Assembly (NCBI GenBank): GCA_030490835.1 | Contig: CM059973.1 | Coordinates: 83,963,221 to 84,027,220 of the forward strand | DNA length: 64,000 nt | Direction: 5' to 3' | DNA from: Annona cherimola | Taxonomy: Eukaryota > Streptophyta > Magnoliopsida > Magnoliales > Annonaceae | Part shown: positions 56,063 through 64,000 of the stretch, piece by piece | Layout: every line of letters starts with the position of its first letter | Position numbering within the stretch: the first letter of the stretch is position 1 | Translations under genes and position numbers: made by a program | The notes under the pieces: generated by a model | The model's input: only the letters and a program-made list of their open reading frames with translations | What the model was told of the DNA's origin: nothing | The model's database searches: none

Positions 56063-57682
56063 ATGGAAGACGAGCCCAACAGAGTAACTGAGTCGTTTCT
56101 TTATGAATTGCAATATCTGGCTCGCTTGTCTTCTTCGCCCTTCGCAAAGCCAACCAATTCGTATTTCCCACGAAGAATGTCACGTTCCCACGGCAGAAAA
56201 CGTTACCACGACGAATCCCCTCCTCCAACCTTCAAAAGACAACCCCATCCCTCCTCCAAATCACCCACCTCACCCCCCTCCTCCGACCACCACCCAAAAC
56301 CCCCAACCTTCCCCTCCTATCTCGAAACCCCAAACCTGCCCCCCAAAATCAAATTCCTCTGCGAAATCCTCTCCACCACCCCCATCGACTCCCTCGAAAA
56401 GTTCCTCTCCGATACAGGCCTCCACCTGTCCACCGAAGACGTCGAAAACGTCCTCAAGCTCTCCTACTCCTTCCCCGGTGCCGCCGTTAGGTTCTTCCGA
56501 TGGGCCAGTCCCCACGTCTCCGACGACCACTCCCCCTACTCCTGGAACCTTGTCATCGACCTCCTCGGCAAGAACAACCTCTTCGACGCCATGTGGAAGG
56601 CCATCAAGTCCATGCACTCCAAGAACCTCCTCTCCCTCGCTACATTCGCCTCTGTCTTCAGCAGCTACGTTGCCGACGGCCGCGTCGACGAGGCCATCAT
56701 GGCTTTCGAGGTGATGGACCAGTATGGTTGCCCCCGCGACGTCGTCGCCCTCAATTCGCTCCTTAGCGCCATCTGCCGGGGCGGCAAGACGGCTAAGGCC
56801 CAGGAGTTCTTGCAGCTAGCGGCGGGGAAGATCCGCCCGGATGCGGACACGTACGCCATTTTGCTGGAAGGCTGGGAGAACGAAGGGGACGTGCAGGGCG
56901 CGAGGCGGACACTTGGGGAGATGCTGGCCGTTGTTGGGTGGGACCCATTGAATGTTCCGGCGTATGATTCGTTCTTGAACACGCTGCTCCGGGGACCCAG
57001 CGGACCCCGCGACGCCCTGAATTTCGTCCGGATCATGAAGGAGAACCGGTGCCAACCAGGCATGAAGTTCTTCATGAACGCATTCGAGGAGTGCTTTAAG
57101 TGCAGTGATGTTGACAGCGCTCTTGAGCTCTGGAAGGAGATGGAGGGTGTGGAAGGCTGCTTTCCCGACACCCGGATGTACAATTCTATGATTGCGCTGC
57201 AGTGCTATAGGAATCATCTCGAGATGGCCAGACGTTTCTTTGATGAGATGGCCTTCCATGGCGCATTCCCCGATACAGTCACATACAATATTCTGCTGCA
57301 GTTCCTGATCAAGAGCAGGAAACTGCGGGATGCTTCGCTCATTTTTGATGAAATGGTGAAGAATGAGTGCCTTCCAAACCTTGTGAACTCCGAAGCGGCT
57401 CTCAAGGCCTTCTTGGACGCGCGGGATCCTAACATGGCGATCAAAATCTGGAAGCGCATCGTTGCAAATGAAATTGGCTCATTGGAGACCGTTGGAAACA
57501 TGCTGGTGGTTGAACTCCTGTTCTTGAACCGGCTTCCCGAGGCGACCAAGTACGCGGAGGACATGATCGATCGTGGCATCAAGTTGAATTCTTCTACGTT
57601 GTCCAAGTTGAAACAGAGCCTTGTGAAAGTGGGAAAGGGGCACTTGCATGATGACCTTTTGAGGAAGTGGAAATATAGATAG
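56063..57682 (+). CDS. P-class pentatricopeptide repeat protein (intronless)
   Basis: A PPR protein, expected to bind organellar RNA. From the first ATG (56063) it has 539 residues; the ATG at 56177 (MSRSHGRKRYHDE) gives 501 and is an equally possible start, since its N terminus is basic and serine/proline-rich like a transit peptide. About ten tandem 35-residue repeats run from roughly residue 150 to the end. Clear examples are TFASVFSSYVADGRVDEAIM, ALNSLLSAICRGGKTAKAQE, TYAILLEGWENEGDVQGARR, MYNSMIALQCYRNHLEMARR and TYNILLQFLIKSRKLRDASL. There is no E, DYW or SMR domain, so it is P-class, resembling Arabidopsis mitochondrial PPRs of the At1g77360 kind; exact orthology is not settled. It has no introns, as usual for the family. 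The coding region is strikingly C/G-rich at third positions in its first half compared with AT-rich flanks. No frameshift or early stop is seen. Confidence 0.92.
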   Translation: MEDEPNRVTESFLYELQYLARLSSSPFAKPTNSYFPRRMSRSHGRKRYHDESPPPTFKRQPHPSSKSPTSPPSSDHHPKPPTFPSYLETPNLPPKIKFLCEILSTTPIDSLEKFLSDTGLHLSTEDVENVLKLSYSFPGAAVRFFRWASPHVSDDHSPYSWNLVIDLLGKNNLFDAMWKAIKSMHSKNLLSLATFASVFSSYVADGRVDEAIMAFEVMDQYGCPRDVVALNSLLSAICRGGKTAKAQEFLQLAAGKIRPDADTYAILLEGWENEGDVQGARRTLGEMLAVVGWDPLNVPAYDSFLNTLLRGPSGPRDALNFVRIMKENRCQPGMKFFMNAFEECFKCSDVDSALELWKEMEGVEGCFPDTRMYNSMIALQCYRNHLEMARRFFDEMAFHGAFPDTVTYNILLQFLIKSRKLRDASLIFDEMVKNECLPNLVNSEAALKAFLDARDPNMAIKIWKRIVANEIGSLETVGNMLVVELLFLNRLPEATKYAEDMIDRGIKLNSSTLSKLKQSLVKVGKGHLHDDLLRKWKYR

Positions 57683-59312
57683 CAAGGAACACTTACAAAA
57701 CATGCTACTTTGTCAAAACCAAGACAGAAAGGATAGCTGGTGGATTACTTTATTCAAGTTCCTGGTTCTTGAAATTTTTTTTGGTCGTCCACACATATTT
57801 AACCACGTGCTCCTGTTGTTAAGCATCCAGTTTTAGAGAATTATGGGTAAGGCCTGCTTACTTTTGTTTCATTTTTTTTAGACAGATGAAACCTAGGTAT
57901 TTAGAAACAGTTTAAGTCTAAAACTGAATAGCCTTTTTTCCCCTAACAGTTGAAGTCAGGTAGGATTTTCATGTACGTATAGAGGATTGCCCAGACCGCT
58001 GAGATAAGTTATGTTTCCTTGTTGATATTCTCGCCCGCTGTGTTAATGTTGTCTGTACTTCATCTTAGATTTATAATTTATTTTTAGGTATGATCTGAGC
58101 TTACTTGATAAGCTGTTTCCTAGGATTGAGCCTTTTATCTCGGGCAGCCTCAGCTTGCATCTTTTCTACTTAAGTTTTCTTTTTTCAAGAGGCCAAAAGC
58201 ATTTTAATTCAGGGAAATCGTTTCATTAAGGAAAGAAGAACAGTGGAAGCAAGAACGAGTAGTTAATGAATTTATACTCTCTTGGCTGGGCAATTTTCAG
58301 CAAAAAAATATTTAAAACCAAGGCAGTAGCGATAATGCATATTTCATCAAACTGGAATGTGTTGATATATCCATCGCCAACAATGGGAATTGGTTTGCCC
58401 CAAGCCTTTACTTTGTGCTTTAAATTTGCAAAATTGTCTGATCATCTCTTTACCCCATGTAAACTCACTTCTGGGCTTGGTTTTACTTTGAATTGTCTGA
58501 TTGCGATTGTCGAATTGTCTGATTGTGATTTAGTTCGTCCATACTGTTTGTAAGAGCAGACATAGTGTCAATATGTAAAGCCTATTGAATTTGGATGATG
58601 ACATATGTATAGCTTCAGAATGCCATGTATTTTGGGTCAATGACTTGGAATATCATCAGACTGTTTTCCAAATTTAAGACTGTTTGTAGCTTGAAGGGTC
58701 TTTTTCCTATGAGGCAGAGGCTTTTAACATTATTGGGGTTTTCCACATGAAAAAGATTTAGTTAAATTCTTGTGGAGGCCAAGAAGTAGTCCCTTTGTGA
58801 TAAGAGACTACTATCAAATACCCTTAGACTTGCAACCTAGGTCCTAGATTGAACAAATTAATTATAATTTCGTATTGTTTCAGTTGGTAACTCTTTCCTA
58901 GATCAGACTAGGAGATTGGATTAGTTGGTGTGCGGACGAAATAAACTATGTGGCAATATAGCATGTTTTCATTGCTTTCATTGCTATCTATGTGGAAATA
59001 GTTAGAAATCTAGATCTGTTTTTTCAGTCAATTCAATTGGAAATACTTAGAAATCTTGATTTGTGCATTCTGTTTCTTTCTCTTTTCATACTGAGAGAAC
59101 CCTACACTTCTTCCAATCTTCTTTCCTATCCTATCTAACATTAATAGTGTTTTACTATGAATCAAGATTCTTAAATCTCCTATCTTCTCTTTCCGATCCT
59201 CCTTACAATTGGTCGAGGCGCTTTTTCACCGGTTAAAATTATCAATTTCATTTTTTTCGAAATCCTGGTATTATTTATGATCAACTATATCGACAGTATA
59301 AGAATGGGGAAT
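57683..59312. other. 3' UTR and downstream DNA of the PPR gene
   Basis: T-rich, non-repetitive DNA with no protein-like frame. The PPR transcript probably ends within the first few hundred bases, though I cannot pick a poly(A) signal with confidence. The open frame at 58266-58553 has no recognisable motif and low-complexity composition. Confidence 0.5.
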
Positions 59313-59722
59313 GATCATGTTAGCCCGGACCAAACAAATGTCCCGTTTAGCTTACCTCAAAAACTCTATTTACAATGATTTTTTTTTTTGCTTTTTTTTT
59401 TTTAACATACTTGTTTATATAAGTGTATTTAATCTATAAACTAAGTTTTATCATTTTTTTTTTTGATGAAAAGTTTTATCATTTTTGGATATGTGTATAT
59501 ATGTATATTTTTTAGATTTTTAAAGATAAGTGTATTTTAAATATATATATGTTTAAAAATCTCAAAAAATATATAAACATATCCAAAATTGGTAAAACTT
59601 AATTTATGTATTAAATACACTTAGATAAACAAGTGTGTGGAGAAAAAACAAAAAAGTTGTTGCAAATGGAGTTTTTGAGGTGAGCTAAGTGGAGAATTTA
59701 CTTAGCTCCCGTTAACAGGATC
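59313..59722. mobile_element. Foldback MITE, family F (copy 2)
   Basis: Left GATCATGTTAGCCCGGACC...TTTAGCTTACCTCAAAAACTC faces right (read backwards) GATCCTGTTAACGGGAGC...CTTAGCTCACCTCAAAAACTC. The core has CTAAGTTTTATCATTTTT, partly duplicated (AAAAGTTTTATCATTTTTGG), facing AATTGGTAAAACTTAATTTA. Closest to 9342-9685. Confidence 0.75.
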
Positions 59723-59783
59723 ACTCATTTATAAGAATTACTAAAAGGCATTTGCGCGCGCGCGCGTGTATATATATATAGAG

Positions 59784-60136
59784 CTGTTCCGGTGCAGCAT
59801 AATTGTACCGGAACAGCGGTACATTTTCCCAAAAGTGGGCCCTACACATATTAGAATGCAATGAAACTTTATACAATCATTATCCATATATAAATTTTAT
59901 AGCAAATGGTTTAAATGTTGAAAAAATCACTTTAAAGTTGTTATCTACATCAAACTATTTTATTATGTTGAATTTGTATCTTTTTCAGATGGGGTCCATA
60001 CACATATCTGATTTGGATGAAAATTGATATGGTAATAGAATACATTATTTTAAATACAATGGATGAAGTAGATTATGATTTGATCATCATGTGGGGCTCA
60101 TTTCAGCGATGATGCACGGAAATTTCCGGTGCAGAC
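59784..60136. mobile_element. MITE, family C (copy 5), with hairpin ends
   Basis: Best-preserved family C copy. The left end TTCCGGTGCAGCATAATTGT...ACCGGAA folds on itself; the right end GCACGGAAATTTCCGGTGC is nearly palindromic. The two ends also pair with each other (TTCCGGTGCAG / CTGCACCGGAA). Interior non-coding. Confidence 0.7.
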
Positions 60137-60180
60137 CTAAATATTCCTCACACACACACACACACACATATATATAGAGA

Positions 60181-60541
60181 GATGATACAGTTAATTCAAA
60201 ATGAGCTTCATATGATCATAAAATATAATATACTCCAACCACTGCACTTAAAAATATTTATTTTATTAACATACAAATTTTTCTCTAAATTGGATATGTG
60301 TATAGTCTCCATTTGAAAATCATACAAAACCAATGCAGTAAAATAATTTGATGTAAATAATAATTTTAAAAGTATTTTTTCAACATGTAAATTATTTGAG
60401 ACATAATTTATACATGGATAAATAAATTTATAAAGTATCAACACATTGAAGTGAATGTGGGGCTTATTTTAAGCTAAATAGATCATAACTTATGGCACAT
60501 ATAGATGTACAAGATAAGATCTCATGTATATAACCCTTGTG
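60181..60541. mobile_element. MITE, family C (copy 6)
   Basis: It follows copy 5 after a (CA)n and (TA)n run. The interior order is the same as 10579-10972 (ATGATCATAAAATATAATAT, CTCTAAATTGGATATGTGTA, TAAAATAATTTGATGTAAAT, TTTTTTCAACATGTAAATTA). Ends are approximate. Confidence 0.6.
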
Positions 60542-61119
60542 CATAATTATAGTTTTCATGTTATTTTGCAAACACTAACAGAAAATATTATTATTTTAGA
60601 AAATATATTTTTTAAAATGTCAAAAAATCATTCCAAATGAAATATGTTTTGGAAACCTATTTTGATAAAACTATACTATATTTATTACTGTTTTGTCTTG
60701 ATAATGATGTTTGCTAAGATATTTAAGCATGCAGCATTTGTATTTGGTTTAGATGTGTCTTTTTGTTTAATAGGTGTATAAAATTTTGAAACTATCCTAC
60801 TTGAATCACATTTTTTTGGAATTATCATCCTGATACCAACCCGACGTTAACCCAAAGTTTTTCTTAGAGTTGGACGTACCCTAACCCTGTATGATCTATT
60901 CTAATTCCCAACCCTATCACCATTTAATGCAACATATTTTTTCTAATAGGCTTCCATTTTAGGATATCAACTTCTCCTTGATTCTAATTGATGTAAACTC
61001 TACTAAAAACGCTACTTCTGCACCATCTTAACTATCTGATTGGTGGTACATCAGGAAAAAAAAAAAAAAAACTATCAGATGACGGCTATTTCTTTTTTGT
61101 CTGACTGGCTTCCGACTAA

Positions 61120-61410
61120 GGGTGTATTTGGTTGAAGGTAAAACTTTTGATGAAAAGTTTTGGAGGTAGAAGTTGTCAAATTGATAGAAAATGATGTGAT
61201 ATAATAGGGGTAATGATGATGAGTAAAGAGAATAGAGTTAAAATAGATAGGTTAGTTGTATGGGTAGTTGTGTAGAAATGATTGAAAAGTAGGGTAATTT
61301 GTATAGAAAAATGTGAAAAAATAATTAAAAAATAAAGTAGTGATGGAAAGTGAAAAGTTTTGGGTTGAAAAGTTTTAATTGACATATTTTAGCCCCAAAC
61401 AAACACACCC
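61120..61410. mobile_element. Intact Tourist-like MITE (291 bp), TAA target duplication
   Basis: Starts GGGTGTATTTGGTTGAAGG and ends CCAAACAAACACACCC, with TAA on both sides (61117-61119 and 61411-61413). Same orientation as 10255-10546. Confidence 0.85.
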
Positions 61411-62604
61411 TAAATGGCAACCTACGGGAATACCATGGAACTAGGCACGGGAGTTCTCCTCAAGGAGGGGTCCTTTTTTGTCCCCGGTTTCTATCAGATT
61501 GGAAACCTTCAGAACTGTTTCAATGGAATGGCACTCAGCGGAATTAGCAAAACGTGAATTAATCAGATTCCCTGAGTTTTTCTTTGTGGCCATTGTCGAC
61601 CTGAGTCTTGCTATGCCTCTCACATCTGACCAAAATGGTTGTCTACTTGTCCCATGGGTGAGAATCAGGGAGGCCCACTTGTAACTCAACATTTTTATAA
61701 CCTACTACTATGGTAGGTCAAAAATTTTAACTTGAATTAAAAAATAGAGTTAGGACGGATGAACCAGGGTACCAATCCAAAGAATCTCTACTTGCCACTT
61801 GCCTCATGTATAGTCATTTATTAAAATTATAAACATATTTTCATATCTTATTCTCATTTTTTCAAAATTTCAAATTATTTATGATTAACTATAGTCCAAA
61901 ATGTAATTTCTAGAAGTTGATTTATAATAATTAACATGTAAGTTTGATATAAATGAGTCTTTATACAAATAAATATTAAAAAAATAAAAGAATTTCAAAA
62001 TTAACTTGAATTGTCAATCCAGAATATTAATTTAAGTTACAAATAAAATTTCCAGTGAGGCATGTTGGTATGTTTTGTTAACTTATTTCGATAAATTTGT
62101 TACCCTATCTATCTCTAATGTCCAATCGATCCTTTAGAACGAAATTAACCCTTGAGCTGTTGAAATACGATGAACTGAAAAAGTATTTTGTAAATTTCAT
62201 AATTATTTTGAATCATCAACCATTTTACCCTTGGATTGTCATGAGAGGACAAAAGGAACCTGTTGGTCTTTCCTTCGCAATCCCCGGCCAAAATTCCATC
62301 ATATCCTTGAGATACCATCCGCAAGCAGAAAATATCCGCCATTAAAGCATCAAGCTTGTTTGGTGGGCTGCTGGCTTGCCGTACAGTTGTTATCTGCCGT
62401 GACCAACAAGAGGATGCACATGCCGCCTCGGCTGATAGCCGAATTTGTCTACTTCAATGCGAAGCTAATGCGAATTGATGCACATGGAGGAATTGATAAG
62501 CACCAGCAGCCCTGACCTCTATTTGAGAGCAACCATTGAACATTTCAGTATGTGAATTGTTCGCAAGGCCTTCAAGTCGATTATTTTTACGCTCATTTTT
62601 GTGC
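61411..62604. other. Intergenic stretch with one compositionally distinct island
   Basis: 61440-61690 is more balanced in composition than its surroundings and is open on both strands (plus 61478-61684; minus about 61441-61590 from an ATGGCC). I cannot match either frame to a known protein. The rest is AT-rich and shows no gene. Organellar DNA insertion is one possible origin of the island but is not shown. Confidence 0.4.
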
Positions 62605-62852
62605 TCTTTGAGCCAACTGGGCATTAGTTAGCTCATAATGCCCCATGAGAGGCAGGTTGTGGGTTCAAGTCTCCCTAGTGTAAGGAGGTTCTTGCTATGG
62701 GAGAACCCATCTCCCGTAAGATATAGATGAGAGCTCAGCCTTCTGTAAGTTTAGGTGAGAGCCAACTGTTCACCCCAAAAATGTCTCCCCTAAAAATAAG
62801 TAAGAGAGCCGTAAAATAGGTTACACCTAAATGTTGTCTCAATATCATTTTT
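62605..62852 (+). mobile_element. Candidate SINE, family S2 (copy 2)
   Basis: Starts near TTTGAGCCAACTGGGCATTA and has a B-box-like GGTTCAAGTCTCC. The GAGAGC-containing body ends TGTTGTCTCAATATC before a T-rich stretch. It shares layout and 3' end with 47055-47278. No certain target duplication was found. Confidence 0.5.
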
Positions 62853-63360
62853 TTGATTGTCAAATAAAATAAATTAACGAATTCAAAACTTTACCAAAAT
62901 TTTTCATGGGGCTGAATCTAGGTAAGGCCCATACATCTATTATTATTATTATTATTATTTTATTTTTATTTTTTATTTTTTCTGGCCGGTCATAGTCTCT
63001 CCATTTTCGGATGAACGTATGAGATATGGAACTTACTTTTGTACCGCAACCGCAATAATATATGTGTGTGTGTAACCTAGCTGTCTAGCTCTAGCGTCCA
63101 AGAAAATTCATAATAAATAAAGTGAATGACAGACCTTCAAAGACACCAGAATACTCACGAATACAGACAAACAAGAGAGTCTCAAACTCAAAGGCGGGAG
63201 TTCAATTTCAATATGCAAGAGTTTGGGTGCACACTCAGGAATAAATAGGGCAAGACCCATTTTCCTAGATATAAAACTAGAGAATTGAAAACAATATCAT
63301 CGGTCTCTGTATGGATTTTCATGGAGACTAATCCACGTATCACCCTACAACTGCACCCGA

Positions 63361-63461
63361 TCAGATAAAGGTGCGGTGAACAGGCCCCTTTGAAAGTCCA
63401 AGGCGAACTTCCATCCCGTGATGCATGTCTGAAGGCAGAAATGTCTCTGATTCTTTGGGAT
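63361..63461 (-). CDS. Possible last coding exon of a gene extending beyond the right edge
   Basis: On the minus strand an acceptor TTGATATTTGCAG (63462 upward) is followed by a frame of 32 complete codons ending in TGA (63361-63363). It reads PKESETFLPSDMHHGMEV, then RLGLSKGPVHRTFI. This looks like a conserved C-terminal tail (MEVRLGLSKGPV is strikingly non-random), but I cannot name the family. It requires one base of a codon from the previous exon, which I could not find before the window ends. The following 170 bases on the same strand would be 3' UTR. Confidence 0.4.
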
Positions 63462-64000
63462 CTGCAAATATCAACAAGCAGAGAAAACACTGAAAATAAC
63501 AAAAGAAAAAGGTAACATAGGGGAGGAAACAAATCATTGTAGATCAATTAACAAATATTACTGTGGTTGGCTCAAATGTGTAACCTAGGCCTTTCATGCA
63601 TACACCAGGGGGAAAAAAAAAGAGAGAGAGAAAGTACAAACCCAAGAAAAAAGGGACAATCTATTCTGTCATGCAACAGTAGATAAATCATATAATTTAA
63701 AACCAGAAGATGGCCAACATTTTAATCTACTTGATTTTCGTAAACTGCAGTCCCGCAGTTGTTATTGCGTAAGTATGTTTTGGGCTTTAGGGTACCTCAT
63801 CATTGGTTTTCCAACAGGGGAGATTATGAAATGCTCAGGTTAATGGTCACACCGTTCCTTTGTGATTACAGTTAATGATTACACGTCAGAAGAAGTGCTA
63901 ATGGCAGCAATGCAACATTTATATCATGCTCTAACTTGATAAACCACACACACAAAGTCTTAATAGAAACAAGCCTAATCATTGAGAGCAAAAGGATTCT
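63462..64000. other. Presumed intron or intergenic DNA at the right edge
   Basis: I searched the minus strand for a preceding exon with a phase-1 donor and found none convincing; the donor-like GAG|GTACCC near 63796 gives stops in the needed frame. Simple A-rich and GA-rich runs occur near 63608. Confidence 0.4.

Noticed and set aside
56103..57606. Open frames of 90-200 aa overlapping the PPR gene in other frames
   Set aside because: Produced by the high third-position GC of the PPR gene. They are low-complexity (proline/serine or arginine runs) with no domain.

Overview
This window is plant nuclear DNA, most likely from a flowering plant. The genes have many short GT-AG exons. The gene families are plant-specific: a TDY-type MAP kinase, a P-class PPR protein, a SPARK-domain GPI-anchored protein and a two-domain dsRNA-binding protein. 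The AT-rich spaces between genes are full of MITEs, tRNA-derived SINEs and Mutator-type elements. I cannot fix the lineage from sequence alone. Two genes (SPARK exon 1 and the PPR gene) are strikingly GC-rich, while the kinase and dsRNA-binding genes are not.

Layout. 1-2460: 5' half of an unrecognised gene on the minus strand, running off the left edge. 7194-8985 (minus): two-exon SPARK/GPI-anchored protein (At4g28100-like), 318 aa. 9.2-22.4 kb: no supported gene; Tourist-like MITEs, foldback elements, a SINE candidate and local tandem duplications. 24073-30176 (minus): four-exon double-stranded RNA-binding protein, 262 aa, with a 3.3-kb first intron. 30.4-33.0 kb: transposon cluster with a nested insertion and a hAT-like element. 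33483-42630 (minus): complete eleven-exon MPK8/MPK15-type MAP kinase, 585 aa; intron 1 carries a SINE with target-site duplications and a tandem duplication. 43.1-55.9 kb: gene-poor, with four long-TIR elements or fragments (one of 1.87 kb with a perfect 9-bp target-site duplication), a 1-kb inverted repeat and a second SINE copy. 56063-57682 (plus): intronless P-class PPR gene. 57.7-63.3 kb: mostly repeats. 63361-63461 (minus): possible last coding exon of a gene continuing beyond the right edge.

The genes are unrelated neighbours with no sign of a cluster or operon. The exon models were built by hand from splice sites, reading phase and recalled family resemblance; reading phase is consistent at every junction given. 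The most interesting material is in the repeats. There is a family of Mutator-type elements whose terminal repeats are themselves built from a phrase of about 30 bp. There is a foldback family whose ends are hairpins within a larger hairpin. One transposon lies nested in another, and two SINE copies are precisely bounded. I found no clearly new gene system.
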